A stretch of 64,000 bases of DNA from Mycobacterium sp. ACS1612 (GCF_001667505.1 NZ_LZHZ01000022.1:62001-126000); one strand, 5' to 3'. Shown: positions 16,797-25,356, numbered from the stretch's first letter. The notes: generated by a model not told the origin, from the letters alone. Made by a program: numbers and translations.

Positions 16797-16977
16797 AGAG
16801 TGAACGACCTGGGATTAATCGGTTGCGACGATCACAGCGATCCGACATCGGATCTTTATCCAACCGGCGCAACACCTCAGTCTGTACCTAGTCCATCGGC
16901 AGTACAACAAAGGAAGCCTCATAAACGCCTCCATGGTTCGTCCTAACCGGAAGCCCATCACCCCTGGGAGCCATACT
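16797..16977 (+). promoter_or_regulatory. Duplicated hydrolase promoter, copy 2
   Basis: This is the untranslated leader of the isochorismatase-like gene and aligns with the minus strand of 12049-12243. Conserved blocks include GGATTAATCGG (16812-16822), CGACGATCACAGCGATCC with GACAT, and ACCGGAAGCCCATC close to the start codon. Differences are scattered and gaps are rare, which points to common origin followed by divergence under constraint. It is the probable LysR-controlled promoter. Confidence 0.6.
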
Positions 16978-17631
16978 ATGAAATACCAGCCCGCCGACAC
17001 CGCAATCGTTGTCATCGACCCTCAGAACGATGTCCTATCCCCTGCGGGCCGAAACTGGGATGTGGTGCGCGAAAGCGTGACCGAGAACAAGACAGTAGAG
17101 AACCTCGTCCAAATCTTCACAGCCGCCGCGGCGAGCGGCTATGCCGTGTTTATCTCTCCGCACTACTTCTACCCGACCGACCGCCGTTGGTTATTCAATG
17201 GGCCGCTGGAGGCAGACGAACTTCGCACCAGTACATTCGCACGCGTTGGCCCGTTGAGCCTTGAGGGCTTCGCCGGTTCTGGTGCTGATTGGCTCGAGCA
17301 GTTGAAGCCGTTCATCGAGGACTCAGCGACCGTCGTGGCCAGCCCTCACAAAGTCTGGGGACCGCAGACCAACGACTTGGTCTTGCAACTGCGCAAGCGG
17401 CGGATCACCAAGGTGGTTCTCTGCGGCATGCTCGCGAACATCTGTGTCGAGTCGCACTTGCGGGACTTGCTTGAACAAGGGTTCGAGGTGGCCGTGGTGC
17501 GTGATGCGACTGCTGGCCCCCGGCATCCGACCCGCGGAGACGGCTACCGGGCCGCCCTGGTCAATTACACATTCCTCGCACATGCAGTTCCGTCGACGGC
17601 TGAGACGGTCGCGGCCATGGCCTCCGGATGA
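16978..17631 (+). CDS. Isochorismatase-family cysteine hydrolase
   Basis: The protein starts at ATG 16978 (MKYQPADTAIVVIDPQND) and has 217 residues. The family triad is visible as Asp18 (IDPQND), Lys125 (SPHKVWGPQTND) and Cys156 (GMLANICVESHLRDL). Family members hydrolyse amides or vinyl ethers such as nicotinamide, ureas, carbamoyl compounds or isochorismate. The ASPHKVWG and CVESHLRD wording is that of general cysteine hydrolases rather than PncA, so no substrate is named. Its promoter is duplicated beside the LysR gene at 12257, which suggests that regulator controls it. It is monocistronic, with about 450 bp to the next gene. Confidence 0.85.
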   Translation: MKYQPADTAIVVIDPQNDVLSPAGRNWDVVRESVTENKTVENLVQIFTAAAASGYAVFISPHYFYPTDRRWLFNGPLEADELRTSTFARVGPLSLEGFAGSGADWLEQLKPFIEDSATVVASPHKVWGPQTNDLVLQLRKRRITKVVLCGMLANICVESHLRDLLEQGFEVAVVRDATAGPRHPTRGDGYRAALVNYTFLAHAVPSTAETVAAMASG

Positions 17632-18013
17632 ACGACGATCATCATCTCACATTCGGGTCGGGGACATATTGCTGCGTAGCCAAGCAGCTTGCCCGGTCAG
17701 GCTTTCCGCATATTGTCAACGGCGCTGCAGACTAGGACTAGCTACGGCTCGCCGAGACATTCCGTGCACCACTGTGCGCCTCTAACTTCGTCACCGAGCC
17801 GGACTCCATGCGGATGCTATTCAAGCCCACTGCCGCCGTTCACACCGCCTTGAAGATGTGAAAGTGCCGCCCTGCCGACCGTTTCGCATCCTTCGTGCAG
17901 ATGGGCCGCAACGAGGAGAGGCCGCCTTCTACGGCCCGTCGAGCTTATCCGCCATGTGCTTCGACTAGTGAGCTGAGCCGCACTGGGGCCCCTGCATCCG
18001 CCGGCAGCAACAA
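17632..18013. other. Intergenic region, no gene seen
   Basis: About 380 bp with no protein-like frame. The right boundary is operator site C. The sequence is rich in short imperfect repeats, but none is strong enough to annotate. Confidence 0.45.
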
Positions 18014-18050
18014 ACCTGGGTGCCCCGCGGCCAGGAATGGCGCGGCCTGG
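18014..18050 (+). promoter_or_regulatory. Bipartite operator site C
   Basis: The sequence reads ACCTGGG - 9 nt - GCCAGGA - 8 nt - GCCTGG, then ATA, with the same spacing as sites A, B and D and three half-site mismatches. TGGATATATCCA, a perfect 12-bp palindrome, overlaps its right end. The site ends 33 nt before the methyltransferase ATG at 18084. It is the only one of the four sites in front of an intact gene. Confidence 0.6.
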
Positions 18051-18083
18051 ATATATCCAATTCGCCACCGGAGGATCAGACGA

Positions 18084-18875
18084 ATGGGGCAGAAGAACCA
18101 CGACTATTTGTTAAGCGCCGACTTGTTCGGTGCCGATGCCGAACGGGAACGCGCTCGCCTCAAGGGCATTGAAGCACTGTGGGATCCCGGCAGCCAATCT
18201 CTGTTAGCCGAACTCGGGTTGGGCTCTGAATGGCGCTGCCTGGAGGTTGGGGCGGGCGGTGGTTCATTGGTCAAATGGATGGCGGGACGGGGAGCGGCGG
18301 TGACGGCCGTCGACATTGATACGCGGTTCATCGAACATTTGGGGTCAGAGAACGTGGATATTCGCTGCCTCGACATCCGTACCGACGCGCTCCCTCCGGG
18401 CGAGTTCGACCTCATACACACGCGTCTCGTCCTTGAGCACCTTTGCAATCGCCAGCAGATCCTAGGTCGACTAGCAGCGACGTTAAGACCCGGAGGTTTA
18501 ATCGTCATCGAAGCTCTCGACTGGAGCTATTTCAGCTGGGTGCCCGTTGTTCCGGCGTTAGATGCAATGAGCACGGCGGTCCTCGACTATGCGGAGCAGG
18601 CAGGCGGCCTCGACACCAGTTACGGCCGCCATCTGTTGACCGCCCTCAACGAAGCGGGTTTGGCAGACGTCCGTGGTCAGGGGCGCGCCCACGTCATCGA
18701 CGTTTCGTGCCAGGGTTTCGACTTCTTCAAGCTCACAATCGAGAGCCTGCGGCAACAGCTCATCGATATCGACGCTCTATCCGAAGCCGAGGCCAAGACG
18801 GTTGATACGTGCCTGCGCGACAGGCACTTACGAATCAACACGCCCCTAATGATGGCAGGTATCGGTCGCCGGTAA
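18084..18875 (+). CDS. SAM-dependent class I methyltransferase
   Basis: From ATG 18084 (GGAGGAT ribosome-binding site 7 nt upstream) the product has 263 residues. Motif I is CLEVGAGGGSLVKWMAGRG (53-71), the acidic end of strand 2 is VTAVDIDTRFIEHL, and motif III/IV is FDLIHTRLVLEHL followed by LRPGGLIVIEALDW. This is the UbiE/COQ5-like class I fold. The target is unknown. It is preceded at a fixed 33 nt by operator site C, so it is the best candidate for a living member of the XRE regulon. It has its own promoter region and no downstream partner for 560 bp. Confidence 0.85.
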   Translation: MGQKNHDYLLSADLFGADAERERARLKGIEALWDPGSQSLLAELGLGSEWRCLEVGAGGGSLVKWMAGRGAAVTAVDIDTRFIEHLGSENVDIRCLDIRTDALPPGEFDLIHTRLVLEHLCNRQQILGRLAATLRPGGLIVIEALDWSYFSWVPVVPALDAMSTAVLDYAEQAGGLDTSYGRHLLTALNEAGLADVRGQGRAHVIDVSCQGFDFFKLTIESLRQQLIDIDALSEAEAKTVDTCLRDRHLRINTPLMMAGIGRR

Positions 18876-19441
18876 TGCTTGGCCGACCGAGAAATCGATT
18901 AGATATGGATGAGGGAATGCCATGACTCACTGCTTAGGGGTGAACGCGCAAGCCGATCACTTATGTCGGCGCGCCGCGGCACGGCCTTCATCCAGACAAT
19001 GATGTCGTTGCACCGCCGGCACATGAAGCGTGATGCGGAGTCGGTGTATGACTCTGCCGGGCGCAAGCCGCTCTTCAGCCGGTGCATGGGGTGCGTATCG
19101 TCGTTACGCGTCACAAATGCGCCCGGCGATCAGCACGCAGGACCGTACTGTGCACTTGGCGATGTGACTGGGGCACTGGCGCATCGGAATTCATGAGAAA
19201 TTCTATGGACACTATCAATGTGTCGGAGCGCAATGATCTGTCACCGCAGCAGAATCCGATCCGTAAAGATGCGCGCATTACGCCGTGCGCGCGCGCTCGC
19301 ACAAGCTGGGCCGCGGTCAAACAATCGCGCACTGCGGCGGATTCCCTTCCGACGACCTCAACCAGGTCTGGCAAACAACCGGCGGATGGACCGCGTGCCA
19401 GCGGGCTGCCGGCTCTTGAGTGACAAATGAAAGGATGCACA
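18876..19441. other. Intergenic region, no confident gene
   Basis: About 570 bp between the methyltransferase and FMN reductase genes. A plus-strand frame at 18909-19196 exists but is Arg/Ser-rich with no family resemblance and no ribosome-binding site. The last 20 bp contain the AAAGGATG ribosome-binding site of the reductase gene. Confidence 0.45.
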
Positions 19442-20008
19442 ATGTGTACGCGAATCCTTGCGATCGTGGGCAGTCTGCGGGTGGCCTCGTACAATCGTCA
19501 GCTCGCCGAGGCAGGTGTCAAGCTGGCACCAAAGGATATCGAGGTCGAGATCTTCGAAGGCCTGGGTGATGTGCCTTTCTACAACGAAGACATCGACCAG
19601 CCCGGAACCGTACCGTCGTCGGCCGACACACTGCGCGGCGCGGTGCGGTCAGCCGACGCGCTGCTGTTAGTGACGCCTGAATACAACGGGAGCCTGCCCC
19701 CCGCGCTCAAAAACGCCATCGACTGGACCTCGCGCCCCCAGCCTCGGGGAGCCATCTACCAAAAGCCGGTTGTCGTGATCGGAACCTCCGGCGGGCGTTA
19801 CGGCGGGGCATGGGCTCACGACGACGCCCGCAAGGCGGCCCGCATCGCCGGTGCGACGGTACTCGACAATGTAGCCTTGACTGTGCCTCGTCCGGCGACC
19901 CGGTTCGCTGACAGCCCACCTGTATCTGACGAAGAAATAATCGCCAAAATGCCCGTGCTCCTGTCCGCTCTTGCCGCGGCGGCCAGGTCTCGAAAGCCAA
20001 ACTGCTGA
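19442..20008 (+). CDS. NADPH-dependent FMN reductase family protein
   Basis: From ATG 19442 (AAAGGATG ribosome-binding site) the protein has 188 residues. It shows the flavodoxin-like GSLRVASYNRQLAEAG phosphate loop at residues 10-25, TPEYNGSLPPALKNAIDWTSRP at about 80-101, and GTSGGRYGGAWA at about 116-127, all diagnostic for the NADPH:FMN reductase/azoreductase group. It would supply reduced flavin or reduce quinones or azo compounds in the cytoplasm. In the XRE/MmyB context a flavin link is interesting, since MmyB-type regulators are often next to flavin reductases. An in-frame ATG 15 nt upstream lacks a suitable ribosome-binding site. Confidence 0.88.
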   Translation: MCTRILAIVGSLRVASYNRQLAEAGVKLAPKDIEVEIFEGLGDVPFYNEDIDQPGTVPSSADTLRGAVRSADALLLVTPEYNGSLPPALKNAIDWTSRPQPRGAIYQKPVVVIGTSGGRYGGAWAHDDARKAARIAGATVLDNVALTVPRPATRFADSPPVSDEEIIAKMPVLLSALAAAARSRKPNC

Positions 20009-20184
20009 GGGAATTCGACGTCACAGCTTCTTTGTTGAGCCGCCATTGCGACATCGAGCCGACGGTTCGGCCGTTCCACCCTCCGGCCAGGCTGTTCATG
20101 AATCAGCAATCGTCCTCGTCGACTTGAATGAGTTGAAATTGCAGGCCAGGCAGGGCCATTGGATCTCGTTGGGCGGGCGCGCAC

Positions 20185-20565
20185 GTGTTTGATCCCGGTC
20201 TGACCGTGGTGAGTACGAATAAGCTTGCAATGGCTTTGTATCCGCATCTTGGAGTCGGGGACGACGTCGTGCGCGCGTTGTTTTTCGACCCACAGATGCG
20301 AAGCTTTTACCGCAACTGGGAGAAGCTCACTGCGTGGACGGTTTCGTTCATCCGTGCCTTGCTCGGCCAACATCCCGACCCGGCGTTAACTGCCCTGATC
20401 GACGAGTTGACGGAGCGAAGCCCGCAGTTTCGACAGCTTTGGGCACGCCACGGTGTCACCCAGGAAGCTCTCGGGGTGCCGAAGACCGGCCATCGGTTCG
20501 TCGCTTACTGGGCTGAACCTGGATCCCCCTCCGAAGGCAGTCTTAGGCCCCTAGCCGATAGCTGA
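20185..20565 (+). pseudogene. Truncated duplicate of the XRE/MmyB regulator
   Basis: The frame (FDPGLTVVSTNKLAMALYP ... YWAEPGSPSEGSLRPLADS) is a near-identical copy of the C-terminal 147 residues of the regulator encoded at 10352-11230. The DNA-binding N-terminus is absent, and 20 internal residues are deleted in frame. Without the helix-turn-helix it cannot regulate directly. The remaining domain lacks part of the ligand-binding fold, so it is most likely non-functional. Its stop codon is immediately followed by operator site D. Confidence 0.85.
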
Positions 20566-20602
20566 TCCTGGCTGTCGAACAGCCAGGAAACATGCGTCCT
20601 GG
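20566..20602 (+). promoter_or_regulatory. Bipartite operator site D
   Basis: TCCTGGC - 9 nt - GCCAGGA - 8 nt - TCCTGG, then ATA, is identical in all half-sites to site A. It follows the stop codon of the truncated XRE copy by 0 nt and ends 32 nt before the ATG at 20635. Confidence 0.65.
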
Positions 20603-20634
20603 ATAGCCCCCGTCGGCTGCCGCAGTATGAAGTC

Positions 20635-21172
20635 ATGAGTCTCAATGGTTACGCGGGATACCCTGACGAAGTTGCATCGGTGGTGAAGAGATTTTTAGGT
20701 TGCGTCGGAAAGCCCTGTGAGCGCGGCTGTCTGGCGATTCATCATTGTCGTCGGCAGCGGTGGCGAAGATCTTGCGTTTTGAACGCCCGCTGAATACCGC
20801 ACGTCGCGATTCGGAACTCAGACTGTGCAATTCGGTGAAGTCGAGATTTCACGGCCAACTTTGTACTCGTCGGTGCCTTGGATCAAGCCTGACCCTCGCC
20901 TGCACGCCAAACCCGAATCAGCCTGACGGGAAACAAAATCTCAAACTCACCTTGGATTCACACGGGTGTCCATCACTGCTTCGGACCACGGCTGACGCGC
21001 CTCGAGGCTGAGATTGCGATCGGCCCCACACTTGAGCGGTTGAGGCGAATCGCTCCGGTCGACAATAGCTTCCCTCAGTTCAAACAACATCGCGGTGCAT
21101 CGACTGACCACGCTCCTCGTCAGTCTCGGCACAGATTGCTGAACGACTCCGACCTAAAGAAGTTGTGACATC
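20635..21172 (+). other. Region after operator D with an orphan start codon
   Basis: The operator-linked ATG at 20635 opens MSLNGYAGYPDEV and stops at 20793 after 52 codons, with no recognisable domain. The rest of the 538 bp shows no protein-like frame. I read it as a decayed gene. Confidence 0.35.
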
Positions 21173-21520
21173 ATGCTACGAAACCAAGTCCTGGCGCTCT
21201 TGCGCCGAGACCGCGAAAACCAGCATGTGGCCGCCGTTATCGGCTGCACGCTTGCGGCGGGCGCGACACCGACATTCATATGGGTCGCGCTTGTCGGGGA
21301 TCTCCCCTTCATGTTCGGCGTCGGGGTGTTGGCGTTCGCCGTTACGTCAACACTGTCGTGGTATCAGAGTTTTCATCTCCATAGACCAGCCAAATACTGC
21401 GTCATTAGACCTGCTGTCGAGCAACAGGCAGACGCTATCCACCCTGACATCGCGTCTGATGCGGGCGAGGGCAACCGCAGCATATTCGTAGCGAAGTCGA
21501 GGCATCACGCTGATGCTTGA
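21173..21520 (+). CDS. Small putative membrane protein
   Basis: The 115-residue frame begins MLRNQVLALLRRDRENQHVAAVIGC and has two likely membrane spans (about residues 20-40 and 45-65: AAGATPTFIWVALVGDLPFMFGVGVLAFAVTS), followed by a polar C-terminus. No family is recognised. It ends 52 nt before the SDR gene and might be co-transcribed with it. The ribosome-binding site is weak and the C-terminal third looks random, so the true stop may reflect decay. Confidence 0.4.
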   Translation: MLRNQVLALLRRDRENQHVAAVIGCTLAAGATPTFIWVALVGDLPFMFGVGVLAFAVTSTLSWYQSFHLHRPAKYCVIRPAVEQQADAIHPDIASDAGEGNRSIFVAKSRHHADA

Positions 21521-21572
21521 TGGCTGGTCACAGTCTGTAGACGCCCACCCTCAGTTTCGAAAGGAATTCCAA

Positions 21573-22394
21573 ATGGGGCTGCTCGACAACAAGGTTGCGT
21601 TCGTCACCGGCGCGGCGCGAGGAATGGGGCGTAGTCATGCCATCCGACTCGCTGAGGAAGGCGCGGATATCATCGCGATCGATCTTTGTGGGCAAATCGA
21701 ATCCGTGCCGTATCAGATGGGCACCGTGGACGATCTAGAGCGGACAGCCAAAGCGGTCGAATCGCTTGGCCGCAAGATAGTTGTCCGAGCAGCCGATGTC
21801 CGTGATGTAGGGGCGTTGCAGCGTGTCGTGTCGGAAGGAACAGACTTCCTCGGCCCTATTAGCATCATCGTAGCTAATGCAGGGATCTCAGCGATCGGCA
21901 CCACAGAGCCAAATGCCGATACGGTGTTCCGAAATGTCGTTGATGTCAACCTTTTTGGGGTATGGAATACCGTCGTGGCCGCCGTACCTAGCATGCGCAG
22001 CGCGGGCGACGGCGGAGCGGTCGTGCTGATCAGCTCTAGCCAGGGGCTCAAAGGCACTGGTGGGGACGGTACTGCTGCGAACGCCGGCTACGTCGCGGCG
22101 AAGCATGGTGTCGTGGGCCTGATGCGAACGTTCGCGCACTGGCTAGCTAAGGACAACATCAGAGTTAATACCGTGCATCCGACGGGGGTTGAAACACCGA
22201 TGATCATGAATGAAGCGGTCAGCACCTACCTCGCGAACAACCCGGAAGTCGCATGCGCTTTGGTGAATTTGCTTCCCGTTCAGCTCGTCCAGCCCGCAGA
22301 TATCAGCGACGCGGTTGTTTGGCTTGTGAGCGATCGCGCTAAATACGTTACAGGCGTGACTCTTCCGATCGATGCAGGATTCACCGCTCGCTAG
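21573..22394 (+). CDS. Mycofactocin-type short-chain dehydrogenase
   Basis: From ATG 21573 (AAAGGAATT ribosome-binding site) the product has 273 residues. GAARGMGRSHAIRLAEEGADIIAIDLC at residues 12-38 is the signature of the mycofactocin-coupled SDR subfamily, whose members have a GxARGxGRSHAxxLAxEGADI start and a long insertion after strand 2. The active site has SSSQG and YVAAKHG. Such enzymes hold NAD non-exchangeably and pass electrons to mycofactocin. Substrates are alcohols such as carveol-type terpenoids or short alcohols. A SnoaL-like gene follows 58 nt downstream, probably in the same transcript. Confidence 0.88.
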   Translation: MGLLDNKVAFVTGAARGMGRSHAIRLAEEGADIIAIDLCGQIESVPYQMGTVDDLERTAKAVESLGRKIVVRAADVRDVGALQRVVSEGTDFLGPISIIVANAGISAIGTTEPNADTVFRNVVDVNLFGVWNTVVAAVPSMRSAGDGGAVVLISSSQGLKGTGGDGTAANAGYVAAKHGVVGLMRTFAHWLAKDNIRVNTVHPTGVETPMIMNEAVSTYLANNPEVACALVNLLPVQLVQPADISDAVVWLVSDRAKYVTGVTLPIDAGFTAR

Positions 22395-22452
22395 GGTCTC
22401 CTCGTAGTCGAATACGACAACGCAGCCCTGAACAGACAAATGGAGAGCTGAG

Positions 22453-22809
22453 ATGGCCGATACAGAATCGATCTTCACGCGAATCGACAGCATGGATCCC
22501 TCGTACTTCGCCGAGCTATTTGCGCAGGACGCTACCCTGACATTTGGCAACGGCGAGCCGATGGTCGGCCGCGACGCCATCGCGACAGGCAGCGCTATAT
22601 TCTTCACGACTATCGCCGGCCTGCGTCATCGCATCATCAACCAATGGTTCGCTGAGCATGACACCATCGCTGAGACAGCGGTAACCTACACGCGCCACGA
22701 TGGCAGAGAGGTGACCGTCCCTGCGGTGTCTATCTGGAGCGCCGCAGCGAATGGCTTGATCAGGGACTACCGGATTTTCGCCGACCTGACTCCGGTGTTC
22801 GGGTCGTAG
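22453..22809 (+). CDS. SnoaL/NTF2-like protein
   Basis: The 118-residue protein begins MADTESIFTRIDSMDPSYFAELFAQDATLTFGNGEPMVGRDAI, the alpha-plus-beta cone fold seen in SnoaL-like cyclases, ketosteroid isomerases and limonene-epoxide-hydrolase relatives. HRIINQWFAEHDTIAETAVTYTRHDG and VSIWSAAANGLIRDYRIFAD complete the fold. It has a GGAGAGC ribosome-binding site and sits behind the mycofactocin-type SDR gene, so it may act on the same substrate. The specific reaction is not known. Confidence 0.75.
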   Translation: MADTESIFTRIDSMDPSYFAELFAQDATLTFGNGEPMVGRDAIATGSAIFFTTIAGLRHRIINQWFAEHDTIAETAVTYTRHDGREVTVPAVSIWSAAANGLIRDYRIFADLTPVFGS

Positions 22810-23655
22810 CCCAGTCATCGGCGCACAAACGTACGGTCCACCGGCCTGTTTGGCTTCGCTCCTTACTTGCTCACGCCGCGGGTTGCGTCTCACCCAGTGC
22901 ATGAGCGTGTTTCGGGGCCTGCGTGATCGTCCAGCGTCCCGCATGACAATAGGTCGTCGCGCTGACGTCGTCAAATCCCGAGAACGGAACCGCAGGTAAC
23001 GAACGGGGGATTGAATGGGAATCAGGCGTAACGAACCGGCATTTCACCGGTTTGGGTCGTCGTCCAAGACACCAAAAGACTATCGCCGCTGCAGCGAACG
23101 ACTACGGCATCGCGTAACACTCTGCTTTTCAAGCGAAAAGCGTTGATTGACATAGGTATCCGGATACCACGTGTCTCTAGGCATCGGCCTATACATGTCG
23201 GGCTTAGAAACCGGTTGTCGCAGTGCGGGTGTCCTGACACTTCCGCGGGCACTCGATCGGCGGTTGACCGCCTTGCAATTCGCACGGTGCCGCTTCAGAC
23301 CTCCGGACGGGCCCAGCCGAATACGGCACCCATGGCGTCGGAGGCTGTGGATGCGTCTGCCCAGGTGGCTGATGTGCCGAGCGTAGCTCAATGCGGCGCC
23401 GCGGCAGCAACCCAAGGACCCCATTCGCGTGGTCGTCGTTCGACCCCATCTCCGCGACAACGCGGCACAGTTCCGACTCCGGCCTGTCCGGCCGAACTAC
23501 TCGCTCTGATGGGCAGCGCCCGGTGTCAATAGGCGTCTTGCCGGGAATCGCTGGGTCTGACCCGCTTGACGACTGTCGTCACTGACGACCGCAGAGCGTC
23601 GGATTCGCGACGGTGTTCGCGTTTCCACCCACCCGTGGCCGGGCATATGAGGTGC
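22810..23655. other. Long intergenic region, no confident gene
   Basis: About 850 bp close the island. Several overlapping frames on both strands (for example 23143-23532) are Arg/Pro/Ser-rich and mirror each other, which is typical of non-coding GC-rich DNA. No RNA gene was recognised. Confidence 0.5.
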
Positions 23656-23904
23656 ATGAACAAGTTGGCCCGGCTGCGAGATGCGCAACGGCAGGTAGTC
23701 AAGATTCAGCGGCGTGTGTGGCTGGTCGAGGTTCTGATGTGGCCTGCGGCGATCGTCTCCGGTGTGCTGGCGGTCGGGGGTCTGCTGTACGTCCTGCGGC
23801 GCCGAACCCCAGAAGGGCGGCACGTGATGCCGGAGACCCCGGGTAGCCACGAGACCGGCACCGTGCACATCGAGCCCGACGGCAGCCTTTCCGCTGCGCC
23901 CTAG
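23656..23904 (+). CDS. Small single-pass membrane protein
   Basis: From ATG 23656 (GAGGTGC upstream; ATG 23647 is an alternative) the product has 82 residues. A basic amphipathic N-terminus (MNKLARLRDAQRQVVKIQRR) precedes one hydrophobic segment (VLMWPAAIVSGVLAVGGLLYVL), then RRR and a polar tail. The charge pattern predicts one helix with the termini on either side of the membrane. No family is recognised. It converges with the APC permease gene, with only 7 bp between the stop codons. Confidence 0.55.
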   Translation: MNKLARLRDAQRQVVKIQRRVWLVEVLMWPAAIVSGVLAVGGLLYVLRRRTPEGRHVMPETPGSHETGTVHIEPDGSLSAAP

Positions 23905-23911
23905 CACACCG

Positions 23912-25321
23912 CTATGAGGCGAACGCTTCCCTGATCTCCTTCGGGCCGAACGGCCACGTGTGCTCGGCCCTGGCGTAGATGAGGAATGCGATGGCGCCCA
24001 GAGCAATCCAGCCGATGGACAGCCCGATCGACAGCCAGCTGGCAGAGACATAGATGTACACCCACCCAGCCAGCGCAACGACGGTCGGTAGCGGGTACAG
24101 CCATTGACGGTATGGCCGGGGCAGATTCGGCTGCCGGCGCCGCAACACGATGATCGCCGCCACCTGCGCCAACGACTGGATGATGACCAGCGTCGCCACC
24201 GCCGCGTTGATGATGGTGGTCAGGGTGAAAAGTGAGCCGATGATCGTGATCACGCCCATCGTGAGGACACCGGCCGTCGGCAGTTTCAGCTTGGGATGCA
24301 ACTGGCCGTAGACCGGCAGGAACACCTTGTCGCGAGCGGCTTCGAACGGGACGCGGGATCCGCCGAGCAGCCCGGCGAACACCGAGCCAACGGCCGCGAC
24401 CACGATCAGCACGGTGATCACCTGCGCGGTGCCAGACCCCCACGCCTGCTCCAGCACTGTGGAGGCGACTGACGTCGCGTTCTTCAACTCCTCGAGCGGG
24501 ACCGAGCCCAGCACGCCGATCTGCAGCAGGAAGTACAGGCTCATGATGCCGAGAATCGACAAGACAATCGAGCGAGGAATGGTGCGACCTGGTTCACGGA
24601 CCTCCCCTGCGAGGTACGCCGTTGTGTTGTAGCCGAGGTAGTCGTAGATCGCGATGATCAAACCCGCGCCGAGACCGGCCCAGAACGTGCCATGAGCTCC
24701 GAATGCCCCAGGCGTGTAAGCGAATGCCTGCGTGCTGTTGAAGTGAGTGAACGCGGCGACGATGGTGCTGAGCACCGCGATCAGCATCACCACGAACAGC
24801 CCCGTCGTGAACTTGCCGATCTGGCCGATCTTGCGGAACAACGCCACCATGATCAGCAGCGTGATGCCGACACCGATGATCTTGCCGAGGCCCGTGTTGC
24901 CGTTGGAGTCCGTCACGCCGGGGATCAGATAACCCAGGTACTGCACCAGCCCGATGACACCTGTCGACATGATCAGCGGAATGAAAAGCACTGCACTCCA
25001 GACGAATAGGAACGGCATCAACCGCCCCGTTCGGTACTGGAACGCCTCACGCAAGTAGATGTAGGTCCCGCCCGCGCCTGGCATGGCCGCGCCGAGTTCG
25101 GCCCAGATCAGACCGTCAGCGAGCGCCACGATCGCGCCGATAACCCACCCGAACATCGCCTCGGGCCCGCCGAAGGTCGCGACCATCGCGGGGATGGTGA
25201 CGAACGGACCGATACCGCACATCTGCGTCATGTTGATGGCCGTGGCCTGCACCGGCCCGATCTTGCGTTCGAGCGCCGGCTGCGGGGACACCGCCGCTGA
25301 GCTGAGGGATGAGGAACTCAC
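23912..25321 (-). CDS. APC-superfamily amino acid/amine permease
   Basis: The 469-residue protein has about 12 hydrophobic segments. The N-terminal consensus reads NMTQMCGIGPFVTIPAMVATFGGPEAMFGWVIGAIVALADGLIWAELGAAMPGAGGTYIYLREAF, the GxGPF...PGAGGxYxY pattern of APC transporters. The middle part EVREPGRTIPRSI is the conserved cytoplasmic loop. It imports an amino acid or amine across the cytoplasmic membrane. It diverges from a ROK regulator gene, and a strong palindrome lies 17-35 nt from its start codon, so repression by that regulator is likely. The substrate is unknown. Confidence 0.88.
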   Translation of the reverse strand: MSSSSLSSAAVSPQPALERKIGPVQATAINMTQMCGIGPFVTIPAMVATFGGPEAMFGWVIGAIVALADGLIWAELGAAMPGAGGTYIYLREAFQYRTGRLMPFLFVWSAVLFIPLIMSTGVIGLVQYLGYLIPGVTDSNGNTGLGKIIGVGITLLIMVALFRKIGQIGKFTTGLFVVMLIAVLSTIVAAFTHFNSTQAFAYTPGAFGAHGTFWAGLGAGLIIAIYDYLGYNTTAYLAGEVREPGRTIPRSIVLSILGIMSLYFLLQIGVLGSVPLEELKNATSVASTVLEQAWGSGTAQVITVLIVVAAVGSVFAGLLGGSRVPFEAARDKVFLPVYGQLHPKLKLPTAGVLTMGVITIIGSLFTLTTIINAAVATLVIIQSLAQVAAIIVLRRRQPNLPRPYRQWLYPLPTVVALAGWVYIYVSASWLSIGLSIGWIALGAIAFLIYARAEHTWPFGPKEIREAFAS

Positions 25322-25337
25322 GACGCCTCCTTAGTTT

Positions 25338-25356
25338 GTTAGGAAAGTTTCTTAAC
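25338..25356. promoter_or_regulatory. Palindromic operator for the ROK regulator (putative)
   Basis: GTTAGGAAAGTTTCTTAAC is a 19-bp inverted repeat with one mismatch in nine pairs around a central G. It lies in the 101-bp divergent promoter between the APC permease (25321) and ROK (25423) genes. AT-rich palindromes of this type are typical operators of ROK/NagC-like repressors. Confidence 0.6.

Larger units (their letters stand above)
20178..20646 (+). repeat. Inverted duplicate, copy 2
   Basis: This segment repeats 10270-10799 in the opposite orientation, starting abruptly within the XRE ligand-binding domain and ending just after the ATGAGTCTCAA start of the following gene. It lacks 60 nt corresponding to a stretch beginning MLINHPQVG in the intact regulator. 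No target-site duplication or insertion-sequence end is visible. Confidence 0.8.

Noticed and set aside
10261..20650. Composite transposon bounded by the inverted duplication
   Set aside because: The copies contain no transposase, no terminal inverted repeats and no visible target-site duplication. They are fragments of a regulator gene and its operator.
23375..23400. Short tRNA-like string GAGCGTAGCTCAATGC
   Set aside because: Only a D-arm-like fragment is present. No acceptor stem, anticodon arm or T-arm can be paired around it.
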